A stretch of 64,000 nt of DNA from Odontesthes bonariensis (GCF_027942865.1 NC_134519.1:21734248-21798247); one strand, 5' to 3'; shown: positions 44,322 through 56,915, counted from the first letter of the stretch. Notes: generated from the sequence alone by a model not told the origin. Numbers and translations: made by a program.

Positions 44322-46127
44322 CTACATCCCGGCCGTGTTCTTTTCACGGTGCTCCTTCTCCTCTTTTTCATTCACGGTTTGCGGAGCGGAGGTCTTGGCC
44401 GTCAACTCCTCTTCCCCCTCCATCTCTGTGGGTATCACCTTCTCCTCCGTGGCCTCCATGGTTTCCCTCTTGGCCACTGGCCTTTTCTCATTGTCCGCTT
44501 GCTCCATGTAGTCCTTCATGGCGCGCTCGTACAGCTCGTAGGGGAACTGTCCCTTCAGCTGCGCCTGGGTGTCCCGCTTGGTGATGGTGTTGGGATACTC
44601 TGTGAGGATTTTGGCCGCAAGGTACGTCGTCACCTCATCCTCTACGTCACCGTCGTCGTCATCGGCGCCACCGGCCTGACGTTTCAGGGGCATTTTGTTG
44701 AGCTCAGATAAAAATAGGTTCTCTCTGCGCCCGGAGGGAGGGGGGATTTTCACCACCGTTCCTGTGTTTATAGCAGGCTTGGATGCCGCTTGGATTCTGT
44801 CTGTGGGTGAAGAGGTCTTCATGGGTCTTTGCACCACGGGGTATTCGTTACTGATCGTCTCCACTCCGATTATGTCTAAAAAGTCCTCTCTGTCCATGTC
44901 GTCGGGAATGGGCTTGCTCTTCATCGGCAGCCTGCGGCTGAAGTACCTGATTTTAGGGGTTTGGCCGGCCGTGTAGCGGGAGGAGCCTTGGGGGTCGCGG
45001 TGGAACTTTCTGAGTTCCTCTGTGAGCAGCATATCGATAAGGTCCTGTGGGGGCACGTGGAGTTTGAGGGAGAGCTGCAACAACTCCTTCACAGTCCGAG
45101 GATCCACGATGGAGGGGCGGATCAGTCTCTTTTTCTGCTCCCCAGTCTGGTCCCTCTTCTGCGTCCGATCGCTCATCTCCAGGACCTTCAACAGGTAGTA
45201 ATCTACGAGTTTAGTGTCATCGTCGGCTTCCTCTTGGTTCTGGCTGGCGCGGCGTTGCATCTCCTCCCGCTCCGACTCGTCCTGGTCACTGATCGCCCTC
45301 TCCATTTCTTCGTGGCTCCCGTTCACCATCTCCTCCGTCTCCTCCCTCTCCTCCACGGGCACCCACTCCTCTCCTCCGGCCACGTCCTCGTAAGCCTGAT
45401 TTCTCGGACTGAGCCCGTCTTCTTCTTCTTCATCCTCGTCCCCGAACACGTCTCTCTTCTGGCCGCCGACCCCGGGCATTCTTCCGAGCTCCTCAAAGAT
45501 TGATCTTAAATTGGCAAGGCTCTGGGGAGTGTACTGCTCGTCCAGGTCCTCTGTCGCGCGTTTGGAAGCGTCCGTGTTTTCTTCATCTTCAAACATTAGC
45601 GGGTACTTCTTGTGGGGTCTTGGGAAATTACCGTAGTCTACCGGTGCGCTTTCGGGCATTTCAGTATCTTTGGTGCGGTGCCTGTGCGTTCGGCGGTCGT
45701 TCCTGGGCTCCGAAGCGGGGCTGAGCCTCGCGTCTTTCCCGGCCTGATCCTGGAGAGTCTTGAGCATGGCTTTCATCAGCTGCTCAGCGGTAATGCCCTG
45801 CCTCGGCATGCCGGGAGCAGGCTGACGGTCCCCAGGACCCTCGTCCTGCTGTGCAGCGAGCTGAAGCAGAACCCTGAATTTCTCCACTTCGTCGTAATCC
45901 ACGGGTTCGGCTCTGCCCCCGTTTCGTTGTTTCAGGTTCTCAATGTACTCCAGGGCTTTGATCATGTCGGGGTTGGGTTGGTAGGCAGCCGGCTGCACCT
46001 CACTCTCCCCGCCTCGGAGCCTGTAGGGATGGGGGAGAGACGCAGACCGCACGGCGTATCCATGAAGGAGGAAGGCGAGCAGGACCGCGGCTCCCCCCGC
46101 GGGCAACTTGTGGTGGAAATGCAGCAT
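44322..46127 (-). CDS. scg2b: Secretogranin II, precursor of secretoneurin
   Basis: Acidic granin of dense-core secretory granules in neurons and endocrine cells; prohormone convertases release secretoneurin from it. The whole 601-aa protein is in one exon (human SCG2 617 aa). Residues 1-29 look like a signal peptide with a hydrophobic core (AAVLLAFLL) and a likely cut after VRSA. MIKALEYIENLKQ matches the conserved N-terminal granin segment. Secretoneurin occupies 191-223 between KR pairs (189-190, 224-225). AYEDVAGGEEW follows, conserved with the human protein. Other dibasic sites are KK 173-174, KR 324-325, KKR 332-334, RR 398-399, KR 482-483, KR 517-518, KR 548-549 and KR 553-554. The secretoneurin start ATEDLDEQYTPQSL is of the fish b type rather than the TNE-type a form. 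The start is supported by the signal peptide and an acceptor (TTTGCAG) at 46145, 17 bp upstream. Confidence 0.97.
   Translation of the reverse strand: MLHFHHKLPAGGAAVLLAFLLHGYAVRSASLPHPYRLRGGESEVQPAAYQPNPDMIKALEYIENLKQRNGGRAEPVDYDEVEKFRVLLQLAAQQDEGPGDRQPAPGMPRQGITAEQLMKAMLKTLQDQAGKDARLSPASEPRNDRRTHRHRTKDTEMPESAPVDYGNFPRPHKKYPLMFEDEENTDASKRATEDLDEQYTPQSLANLRSIFEELGRMPGVGGQKRDVFGDEDEEEEDGLSPRNQAYEDVAGGEEWVPVEEREETEEMVNGSHEEMERAISDQDESEREEMQRRASQNQEEADDDTKLVDYYLLKVLEMSDRTQKRDQTGEQKKRLIRPSIVDPRTVKELLQLSLKLHVPPQDLIDMLLTEELRKFHRDPQGSSRYTAGQTPKIRYFSRRLPMKSKPIPDDMDREDFLDIIGVETISNEYPVVQRPMKTSSPTDRIQAASKPAINTGTVVKIPPPSGRRENLFLSELNKMPLKRQAGGADDDDGDVEDEVTTYLAAKILTEYPNTITKRDTQAQLKGQFPYELYERAMKDYMEQADNEKRPVAKRETMEATEEKVIPTEMEGEEELTAKTSAPQTVNEKEEKEHREKNTAGM
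45459..45557 (-). other. Secretoneurin peptide segment
   Basis: This 33-codon segment (residues 191-223) encodes the mature secretoneurin, with EEQYTPQSLA-like core DEQYTPQSLANLRSIFEELG and flanking Lys-Arg sites for convertase cleavage. It has 33 residues, as in mammals. Confidence 0.93.
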
Positions 46128-46143
46128 TATAGGCTATTTATTA

Positions 46144-46690
46144 CCTGCAAAACAAGAGTGTGACATGTTAGCGAAGCATTGGAAAAATGTTTTTTTTAAT
46201 GTTTTAAAAAAATAAAACAACGAATAATCTCAATCAAAATCGTACTCGAAATCAAGCAGTATCAGGCGCACGAGCGAGTCTGTTTTGATCCAGGATTTGT
46301 ATTCCTATCAGGGAGTTACGCTCCGCAAATTGAATGATATGATGCTGTACGCGAGGAGATACATTCACATCACTGGATGAGTCACTCCCTGCGTTGTTAT
46401 GGGAACCTCAACATCCGTTTTACTCCTGTCAGTATAGCTTATAAACCCTCAATTAAAAAAAAACAACAACAAACAAATAACACTGCCTTCTACCTTATTC
46501 TACCACGGAAACAACATGTTGTCAACATCGACAGCAGAGGAAGCGTTTCATCACAATGATGAGCCTCATTTTCAAATCTAAGAAAGCCTGTGACAAAAAC
46601 CGAATTATTCCATCCAGTCTAGTCCATCTATTTAGCCCATTTTACGAAACTACACATTATTGAAAAAAACATAAAAATATCGGTGTTACC
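46144..46690 (-). other. scg2 5' UTR intron
   Basis: A donor (CCAAAG|GTAACACC) at 46690/46689 and an acceptor (TTGTTTTGCAG) at 46145 define an intron of about 545 bp between a noncoding first exon and the coding exon. Secretogranin II genes in other vertebrates also keep the coding sequence in one exon behind a noncoding first exon. Confidence 0.65.
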
Positions 46691-46763
46691 TTTGGTAATA
46701 AAGCTCAGAAAGCAGTAAGGGTGTATGGCATCTCCTCAGGAGCGATGCTGATTCTCTTCTGTT

Positions 46764-46783
46764 TTCAGCACTTGGACAGCTCC
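46764..46783 (+). promoter_or_regulatory. RE1/NRSE-like silencer in scg2 first exon
   Basis: TTCAGCACTTGGACAGCTCC matches both half-sites of the REST binding element (TTCAGCAC and GGACAGC) with the gap one base shorter than the canonical element. It overlaps the expected transcription start, just downstream of the TATA box. SCG2 is a known REST target type of neuroendocrine gene. Confidence 0.55.
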
Positions 46784-46787
46784 CCTG

Positions 46788-46822
46788 TTATATGAGGCAG
46801 CACCTGACCTCCGCGTCATCAC
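46788..46822 (-). promoter_or_regulatory. scg2 TATA box and CRE-like element
   Basis: On the minus strand a TATAA-type sequence (CATATAAC) at about 46788-46793 lies roughly 25-30 bp upstream of a plausible start. A further 20 bp upstream is GATGACGCGG, which contains the CRE half-site TGACG. Mammalian secretogranin II promoters use a CRE near a TATA box, so the arrangement fits. Confidence 0.6.
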
Positions 46823-47732
46823 ACAATGCACGCAATAGCTGATCCTTAAAAGTCCCTATAAATGATTCAGGTTTAGGATATGGCATACTAAGGAGTCTGC
46901 TGTACTAAAAATAGTTCTTTACGGTCTTTGTTGCTCAAAACGCTCTGATGGTATAGACTAGAGAGAAGATTTTGTGTGTGGAGGACAATTTTGTCTTGAC
47001 TTTTTATATTTAGATATCAGCATTTTTTGCTCAGAAAGTGTAGTTTGTTAAAGAGGGAAATGTTGGACTTCTTATTTTCAGCTTGTTTAAAACGTTTGAA
47101 AACCAGCTCTCACCAGTTTTATGAATGAGCCATTGCAAAAAATAAAATAAAATAAATGGGGTGTTCCCAATCTGACTTTCATTATTATTTGTCTCAAAAA
47201 CGTTTTTCTTGCTCTATTTGTTCTCATTGTTATAACGAGCTGGTTTACAATCGGTGCCTCTTGCAGCGTGGCATTTCAAGAGTTAAACCCTCTAGCGATG
47301 ACTCACAGGCTCAAACACCGCGGCGCTGCTGTCGCAGTTCAGCAGCCCAGCAGCCCTTCCTCTCTCCCCCTCTCTGCGCTGACAGTGATGGTGATAAACA
47401 CCCTCCTGCCGGCTGGGGGCCAAAGCTCCGGCATTCCGCAGGTCGACGCGATAAAGGGGCCACAGCGACCCGGCTTGCCGAATAAAGGTCACGGATGGGT
47501 GGTGACAGAGTTGATGGTGAGATCAAAAGCTGTATGAAACACTTCTTTCACCTTATATCATCCAGTGAAAATGTATGGTTATCAGAGCGTGATATCATCA
47601 TTATTATAGCCTATATTAGCCAGAAATTGCACCACACTTAGGACAGAAGGTGTAGTTGCACAATCGGTATGGAAACATTTAGATGTCACATTGTTTCCCT
47701 TCCGAGATGCAACTCCGAAAATGTAATGCACG

Positions 47733-48711
47733 CTGGGTAGTGTATTGGTAAGATCGCCACCTTCCATGTGGGTGACCTGGATTTGAACTCCTGCATGAAA
47801 GGTACTACCTCCAGTAGGGGTCTTTAGGCAAGACCCCCTTAAAAGGCCCATAAGTTGCAGCGATGGGTGTTGATGCGCAAGTAGTTCCAATCTTCTTCGT
47901 CACAGAGGTGTCGCTGCTATGTGAAGGTTACCGCGCGAACTACTCAACAACGACGAAAGTGGAGAAGAAAACAATGCCACAGAGCAGGAACAGTAGCACT
48001 GTCATCAATGATACTGCAGTAGCCTATCTGGAAGATGAAATGTTGCTTAGGACATTGCCGGCGGCAAAAGAGAAATATTACTTACATAATAGCTGAAAAG
48101 CCTGCAGAAGTTGAAATTTCAATGGGCATGATGATGCCCATCTCGCCTCCAAATTCCTGAGCATTCAATTTCTCACCCATTACTTACACAATAGCTGATG
48201 AGCCTGCAGAAGTTGAATAGTCAGTAGGTGTGTTATCACCATTATAGTCTGATATAGTACTTAGAATATTGTTATAATACTTTTAAGTGTATTGTGTTAC
48301 CTTTTCTTTATTTGTTTTTTTATGAAATAGCGTGCTTCAATGGACACACTTGGGAATTATCGTTGCCTTTCAGGGTGCAATAATATTAGATCGGTTTTAT
48401 AAAGCGCTTTTCTTAATACTCAAAGCCGCTTCCAGTGAATGAAAAAACAGCAAATTCCTAACGACATCATTTATTTACGAATAACTGCACAAAGTAGGCC
48501 TATTTTACATGACACAACTGTCAGCCGTGAGCCTGTTTTCGAATTGGTCCATCCGGTTTGTCGTTCTCCGCGCGCGCCAAATTACAAATTTTTAACTGGC
48601 GCACGACTACGTGCCAGGCGGAAATACGTGATTTTGACGTCACGTCTCGTGTCAACGCTCCAAAGCGCCTGCCAGTGTATCGCTCTGGATAAAAGCGTCT
48701 GCCAAATAAAC
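47733..48711 (+). repeat. tRNA-derived SINE, apparently split
   Basis: The left part (47733 to about 47850) has a tRNA-like head with a B-box-like GGATTTGAACTCC, then TCTTTAGGCAAGACCCCCTT. The right part (48681-48711) is the typical fish SINE tail CTGGATAAAAGCGTCTGCC. Both face the same way, but about 830 bp separate them, where an intact SINE has 150 or fewer, so something may have inserted between. Confidence 0.45.
48077..48217 (+). repeat. Direct repeat, 39 bp, 102-bp spacing
   Basis: Two 39-bp copies (48077-48115 and 48179-48217) differ at three positions and share AGCCTGCAGAAGTTGAA. They probably are the edges of a two-unit tandem duplication. They lie inside the proposed SINE interruption. 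Confidence 0.8.
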
Positions 48712-51700
48712 ATAAAAATAAACATTTCTGTGAATGCCAGAAGAAAAAAATCTTGACAATGACTTCATATATTTTCATTTGTTTTTTTATTTTCATGCAG
48801 ATGACAGATGAACTCTCATTATATATTTCCCCCCAGCTGGGCCCTTATAGGTGTCTTCTTACAAGCCCAGATAGTAAGTTGAGTATTTGATCCTCTATGA
48901 TACTCCAGCAGGCTTCCCCTTTAGAGCCTCTAAATTGATCTTAACTATCTGCTAAACATCTTCGGACACCAAATATACACAAGTGCACTACCTAGTCAGC
49001 CATTCTAATTGCTTTCATCGTACTTCTCAATGAATCCTTGTTTCCCTAAATGCTTATCAATTTATAAAAAGCAACAGGCCTAAGTGCAGCTTGTCAATGT
49101 CACAAAAGTAACACCTACAATGTTGAACCTTTTTCTTTTTTTTTTAACGCAGATTAATCTAGCCATCTGATGTTGTGTGTGCTGCTTGTTTAAGTTAATC
49201 TCAGTTGCTTAGATCGTGTGTGAGTAGAGAAACAGAATCACAGATAAAGTGATTGGTGTGGCGTGATGTTGTTTGTACACTTTGTTGAAGCCTATATTCC
49301 CTCGGCAACACTCCTAACCCAGAAACAGGCTTCCCTCTAAGGAACAACAGCTCACTGTTACTCTGCTCTATAACAACCCCATTTTCTTGCCATGTAAATA
49401 AATGGATAGTAAATGTGCTCATTGCCACCAATCAATTTGAATGACAAAATAATCACACGGAATTTAAATATCATAAAGGGGAATATTACCCAAACTTGAG
49501 CTCTTTAATTCCTAGGTTGTGTTCAGTTGCAGCATGAACAGAGTAAAAAAAGCACACCAACACGCACAATAAGTCCATAAATCTCAAATGTTAGACGTTC
49601 TTTATTCAACATGTACAGCTGAAGAGAACTTGCCAAGTGATTTCTGTAGTGTTCGAATTTTCATGGGTTGTGGTATTTCCTCAAACAAACCTCTGCCAGT
49701 CTCTGGGCTTTGAATCAGTCATGTGAGATGGAAAGCTGTTAAACATCTGCCGAGGCTCCTTGGATATAAACACACATGTTCCTTAGGTGTTTACCTGTTG
49801 TTGTGTACGTCATTTAAAGCCCCTGGGCTCTATGACGAATGTAAGCGATGGATCAGAGTTCTCTAAACCCAAATCTCGGCAGGCTCCTGTCGGTGAAAGA
49901 TTCACTGACTGAATCGTTGTTTCCTCTTGGGGGGGTGATGTGCTGTCTGTGCGCATTGTTCCGTACGGAGTCGTTTTTTCAGTCATTAAAAACAAAACAA
50001 AAATTTCCACTCAGTTGGTGCAACTGAACCTCTTCTGTCGGCCTTGAGAATTACAGCAGGGAAGAGGGAAAACGATAGTAACTATATCAGGCATTCACTC
50101 ACTCTGTCATTGGCTTCATTTTTTTGCTTCACAACTCTTTGATGCCCTCTCCATCAATAGAAATCGCATACATTACTACTATACTTGCATACTTCTAGGC
50201 AAGTTTGCAGATCACAAAGATTGTGCTATGCTTTTGTGCACATCAGACTAATTATGTAACCTTAACTTGCTCATATGTTCAGTAACAGCTTGAGTATCTC
50301 AATAAAAAACAAGGATGTTGTTGGTTCAATGTGTTGGAAATCAATTTTTCCTTTCACACACACACAAACATGGTTGAGTTAACTTTCTTGGTCAGAGTAC
50401 TGAAAGCAGGAATTTCTTCAGCAACACCTGAAACAGCTCCATTCCAAAGCACACTGTGATGGTAAATCAACACCCCTTGTTGCACATAGTGAGCCGCATG
50501 TTTGGGTTCTTCGAAGCAAGCCGCTGGGTTGCACTTCAACCAAGACAACAAGTGTTGAGGAGTTGGAGCATGATCTGAACTAAATACCTTTTTATACAGT
50601 AAATTCTGATCCTTATTCATGATTTTAAGTGGTTTTTTGGTTCAGTTACAATTAATGTAAACAATGATGATAAACAATGATTCCCATTTGACTCCTGAGC
50701 CGATCTCAGAGTGAATAATATTTGCTGTTTTCAAATCAGAATGACACAATAACATGTGTGTGAAGAGTATGTGATGCTGAAAAAGATCGATCAAGAATTA
50801 CAGAAAAGTGAACAAAGTGGATTCAATTAGATTAAGGAAATTCTCATTTCTGCATGCGATGCTTGTTTACAATCAGGATTCGCAGGAATTCTACGGAGCA
50901 TTCTGTTAAAAAAAATTGTCTTCTCCTTAACCAGTGAATAATACGCTGTATGCCACTGTGTATACTGTATCTCTGTCATATACAACAGCAGCAAATTGAG
51001 ATTCCATTGCTGTTTTCCCAAATGTCAATCAAAGCTGTTGATAAGGACCTTTGCTAAGATATCATTAAGAGACAAGACATAAGATATCAAGAGCCAAACA
51101 GCCACAAACACAGGCAGGTTGCTTTCTTTAATGCCTACAATTCAGTTCAAGGACTCGTGACTCATCCAGCAGTTGAAGTTGAAGAGTTGCGAACACTTTT
51201 GACGTTTCAACCCTGGATTTGTTCTTGGGTGGCCCTGCATTCAAATGTGATGCTGTTACATAAAGTAATATAAAACGAGAGGATAATAACAATCCTTGTG
51301 TGAAAGCGAATGACAGAATGGGCCACAACCTCGCCTCCTTTTATTTGTGTTTATGTTTCTCACCTCACATCACCACATCAAGAGGCAGGGGAGCACAAAG
51401 AGCGGCACGCCCGTTGTCAAGGCTCACCTCCTTTTCAGCGAGTGTCTCCATGGTGATGCTGCCTCACAGCCTTTCATCTGCCTCCAACTTCATCTCTTCA
51501 CACAGGTCAGTATCCCTGTCTCTTTCATTAGATGCTTCGCTCCCTAAACTAGCCACTTTCCCGGTGGCTTGCATTCATTATTTTTTTTTTTGTTACCTCT
51601 GTTGTACCTATCCGGCTCATCCCTTCCCTTACGCCAATTACTGTCACTAATGCGTGGTCCTTGACTTTGGGAGGCAGATGGTTCAGGAGCAGAGATGAGG

Positions 51701-52464
51701 GTGATTAGAGCCACAATGTTGGAGAAGCCATTAGCACAGAGGGGCAGAAATAAGGAGAGAATACTAACTGAGCTGTAAATGGAAGGAGGGGAAAACTAAA
51801 AGAGGAGTGTTAAATGAAAGAATATTGAGTTATAATACATGTCCACGCAATGCTGCATCATTGAGATTGGCTCCAACAGCCAAGCTCCCATTGCTCCTTC
51901 ACCAGAGGTCATATTTTGGTTTCTTTCAATAAAAGTGAAAGTTCATTTTCTTACAGATTTACATGAGCATATTTATGCCAGTGGCATTTTTCTATTTAGC
52001 TTATTATAGAGACAGGAATCTCTGCTCGAAGTCATCTATCAGCAGCCGTACAGCTCACTGACTAACCATTCAGAATTATTTGTTTACTCTGAGCTAAAAC
52101 CAATGTAGGTGATTTTACTGTGTAGTAATCCACAGGAAGATGGTGAATCGTTATTTTTCATACTGAAGTTATTTCCACAGTGCCAGTCAAACTGTTTCTT
52201 TGTGTGCAGCCTTGAGCAAAACTCCAGCTTTGCTGCATGTTTAATATGATTGTGTTAGACAAACTGTTTCTGGTTTTCTGTTTTGCCCAAAAAGTCTAAC
52301 TATTCCCTTGACACTTCTCCATGGTTCCTGACTTTTCAATAAGTTATTTTTGACACATAAACCACGTATTTATCGCCACTTTATTTGTGTAATATTGTCA
52401 AGATTAGGAACCTCCTACTTCAAAGTGATGCAGAAGAACTAGTCTAATAGACTTGTTACTTTAA

Positions 52465-52893
52465 GGCTGGGCTACTGTAATTCCTTATTATCTGGAAGTC
52501 ATAGATCTCTGGAAAACCTCCAGCTGGTCTGAAATGCTGCAGCTCGAGTTCTAACAGCAACTTGCAAGAGACATTTCTCCAATTTATTCTCCTCTTTATT
52601 TGCTCAGCATTGGCTTCCCGTAAAATCCATAACAGACTTTAAAATCCTTCTCTTGCATATCAAGCTGTTAATGGCTCCACCCTAACATAACTATCTTTCA
52701 TATATTATCCGACATAGTGCTTTGCTCTCAGAAAATCGGGCTGACTTGTGCTTCCTAAAGTCTTTAAATATGGACTGTGAGGGAGAGCCTTTGGTTATGA
52801 GGCTTCTCTATTGCAGAACAACCTACCATCTTGGGTAATTCAGACAAACTTTGTCTTTAATTTTCAGGTTTCCCTGTTCAATAAAGAAAATAC
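52465..52893 (+). mobile_element. LINE fossil (L2/Rex-like reverse transcriptase 3' end)
   Basis: Translating across frame breaks gives fragments in the usual LINE order: a TVIPYY/LDYCNSL-like start (GGGCTACTGTAATTCCTTAT), AAARVL-like, ISP-F-SLYLLSIGFP (compare SLHWLPV), FKILLLHIKLLMAP, and LRSENRADLCF. The piece ends in CAATAAAGAAAATACTTAG. Many stops and shifts show it is dead. It represents the C-terminal end of ORF2 and the 3' tail only. Confidence 0.75.
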
Positions 52894-55800
52894 TTAGTGT
52901 TGGCTAGTTAGGGCTTTTATCTTCCTCATGTCCCCTCATTCCGACGAGTCGAGGCAGATTGCTGCCCCCATGACAGCACCAAGCCTCTGCAGCTGGGGTT
53001 CTGATGACCAAGGGAAAAGTGTAAAGTCAAAGATGAGTGAATGTGATTTATGTTACATTATATTCTTTTTTCCCCTTTCTTTTTTAATGACTGCTGATGA
53101 CAAATCGTGAACAATTAAGATTCTAATGTGAGGCTGATACACATTTCCAGCATGTAAACAGGAGCATGTCAGACAGAGTTTAAAAACCATTTGCCCAATA
53201 GACCATGGCCACAACATCTGTTCTCATATCTATAGGAATAACTGAGGTTTTTACTCAGTCGGTTCCCCGAAATCTCATGCAGCCGTTGACTCACTTGTTA
53301 GAGATGCTTTAATGTTCGTAGTAGTGTGCTGTATGATAACAAATGATACATGTATCAATAAGATATAAGAAAATCAGAAAAAGTCAGAAACTTAAAAAAG
53401 AAAATTCATACCAGCAATAGAAATTATCCTCCATAACAACTTCAATCTCCTCTCCTCTGGTCCTAGATAGGGGGTGTGGTGGAGCATCATGCTTGCAGTA
53501 ATAAAAACTGATCCGTGTTATCACTGAATATGTTTCGCTTCAACAACAAAGACATTGAGCCCATCAACACTCCGCTTTGCAGTTTTATTATCAGGCTTTG
53601 CTCCTGAGCTCATTTGAATATTCTGTCATTGTCTTAGTGACACTGACCAGGCCGCCCACCATCAAAAACCGGATTTTCGCCTTCGTTATCACATCAACAG
53701 CCACCACCCCCCACCCCCAATTTATTGCACTTTTGTTCATCTCTCCCAAGCCTCCCCTCAGCCCTTTTCGCATGCAGCCTCCCACTAACCTGTCAACCTC
53801 AATCTAGCCTTTTGTACTCATTAGTATTACCTTTCAACTCCCCCTTTCTTTTTTTTTTTATTGCCCTGCTCATATCAATGAAAGTGAGTGTTCTGAATCT
53901 GAATCATCCCCTCTGGACAAAATGATGCGGCGTGTGTGTGTGTAGCTCCTTTTCTCTCATGTGCACGTGCGTATGAGCACACATGCACAGATTATATCAG
54001 AGTCTATGGTAAGAGATGCAGCTTGACGCACTGGCTGACGTCACTAGAAGCCAAGGCAGGATGTGTTTATTGATGAAGAATTCTTGTCAATGAAAAGAAT
54101 GGGAAATAAAAAAGCAACCAGAAGCAAACATTACATGTGGTTCAAAACCGAGGAATGTTATTAACTAACGTGAGACTAACGATGCACATATACAAAGCAA
54201 AAAAATATATACAACTTATACAGTCATGCTTTTGCTTCCCTAATTGGTTTTGCGTGTGAGAGTGCTTTTTTTGTGTCTTAAAATTCAGTGTCTAGGCAAC
54301 AGCCGTGGTTTTTATTGTCATTAAAATGTGCTACCTCTTCCTGTCCTCTTCTACAGATGCTGCGTGTCTGAATGTGAGGCTGCAGCGAGGCGTGTGTTTT
54401 TGTAAATATGAGTCAGTAGATATGTGTGGATGTTAATATACCACAGACAGATTCATCACTCCATCCAATATCTCACTCTTGCGCGCCACATTTACAGGAT
54501 ACCGTCCCCGCAGCGAGGTAAACAACATTCAAGTTAATGTGGGAATTTTAGATAAGGGTTCTATTTTTGTCTCCTTTCCTTTTCCCCACAGTTCGTCCTC
54601 TTATGTCTCCATCAGTCTCAGTCATCATCCCCAACACCACTCACCCCCATTTTTCTACCTCGCCCTCTGCTTTGTTCCTCCCACAGCTTCTCTCTTTCTT
54701 CATCTTTCTTCTTCCCCCTTGTTTCCTTCACTGGAGCTTTTTATCTCTGTGGTCCCTCCTTCCACCACTCCCTGTCAGCCTGCCACGATGCCATCCTGGC
54801 CGCCTCTCAAACAGCTTGACCCTTCGCTCCTCCACCCCCTCACCTCCCCTCCCTCCCTTCTCCCCCCCCCCATCCTCCCTACTGATGCTATAAATACCCA
54901 CCATCGGTGAGTCATCGCCCAGACGTATCAGTTGCCTCTCCCTCTCTGCCTCGCCTTCCTCAGCCCCCTCCCACCCTCAGCCTTTTTGCCTCGCTTCTCT
55001 GCTCAAGCTCATTACCAGAGCTCACACGTATTCCCATCTCTAATTTGGCTCTTGCATTATGACAAGCCCATGCTGAGCAAAGCTCGGGCCAGTGCCAGAC
55101 ATGGTGCAGCCAAAGGTCGGCTTGACACATTACAAGCCCGAAAAAAACAACAGCAGCGAGACAATATGGGAAACATTGTCAACCGAGCGGAGCATCAAAT
55201 TCGCTTTAAATGACAATCAGCCTTGAACGGATTTTATTTTAGGAACAGGCAAATATAAATAACTGAGCTTCATGACGTGTTTACAGAAACAAAGGAGACT
55301 TCTGAGGACCCAAGCTGAATGTATTGACCCCACTAGTCCACAGTCAGATTGTGTATAGAAATGGAGGAGATTTGTGGGGAAAACGCTTAACAACCATGGT
55401 GTCTGAGGCAGATATGGAATATTTCCCTCACTGAGGGCCAGCTATAAAATCTTCTGTCTCATTTGTTTATTTAGGTTCTCTTTGTTTCCTTTCAAGACCA
55501 TTCGGTCTTTCAATTCAATGATGTTGTGATGCATAGTTTAAGCCCCACTCGTGTTCTTGCCGTATTTGGAATAATTTTAATTCTAAAATTATAGTAATAA
55601 TTCTTTATGATACAAAAGGTTTACATCGACTGCAATTCAACACAGTACTTCTAAAAGACTTAGGTTTCATGTTTGAACACTTCTATTTCACAGAGTATGA
55701 ATTTGAAACTGTGTCCCTTCTAATTGTGTAACTGGTTAATAAGATGGAAAAAAAATACACATTTTCAGGAGTTACTTTATTCACAGAATAAAGTGTTTTG

Positions 55801-56915
55801 TGTTTTGTTTTTTTCCACAGGAATGGACCGCTCATGTCTTTCTGACCTGCCCCTTATTCACACTTTATTCCAGCTTATTCCTACAGCTAATGAGTGCCTA
55901 ACACTCTTTTTTTCACTCAGTCCTCATACTTGTGTGCCACCATCTTTCTGCCAAAGATGTAATTGTTCTCACTTCCTCTCCAGACACCACCCACCACCTC
56001 TCCAAAGTTATGAAGCAGCCCAGGTTCAGCTCAGCTCATCCTTGGGTAAACGCCAGTTTGGCATTGGCTCACACAGGAGTGCGTGCACGCACACATACAG
56101 ATAAAAAAGTTTTTGCGCACCTCTGAGTCATAACTAGACAGAGAGAGAGAGAGAGCCACGCATAGCAGCAGGAGAAAGAAAATGAATTGGAAGACAAAGC
56201 CGAAAGAGGACAAACACAATACACACACACAGACCAGTCAAACAATATGGAAGACAGACTTCCTGCTGCTTGGTTGCAGTTGTTGTGTGATAGATCGACT
56301 GCTCTCTGTGTGCGCGCTCACGTCAGAATCAGTGGGCTAATGAAGACAGCATTATGCCTGTGACTCACTCACTCATCCCATAGGACTGAATGGAGGGAGT
56401 TAAAAAAAAAAAAGGGAAGATAAATTGCTCTCGACTCTGAGGTCTTGTAGTTTCTCTTTTACTTCAAATAAAATGCAGACAGAGCCAACAGATCAGGTGG
56501 ACTCAAAGTAAAAACAAGATTATAAGCAGGTTTGTGTCATTTATAGCTGATAAGACCTTTTGGCATTTTATAGACTGTGGCCAATAGTCTTAGTTTGAAA
56601 AACAAAACAACAACAAATAAATCAGGTAAGTAACAGGTCTGATGATTGTTATCAGCTTTGTCCTAACGATGATAAATCCAGGCTTTCTCCCGTAGCAGCA
56701 CCTTGGCAGGCGTGCAAGCTTCTTCCTTTAATATATGGGCTGATGCTCTTGTGAGATGTCACCTTTGTACGTCTGAAAGGAAAAGAATCCTTTGTTTACT
56801 AGCTCTGCGTACAGGTCGACTCCCAGAACTGTGTTCCGTTTGCGTCAAAGCGCCACACAGCCTTTCACAAACCACACTCACTCAGACACGTACATGTAGA
56901 GACTCACTGGCCTTC

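Noticed and set aside
44961-46163. Long plus-strand open frames opposite scg2 (180 and 183 codons)
   Set aside because: They are antisense shadows of the GC-rich scg2 coding exon; they lack splice structure and family features, while the minus frame gives a full granin.
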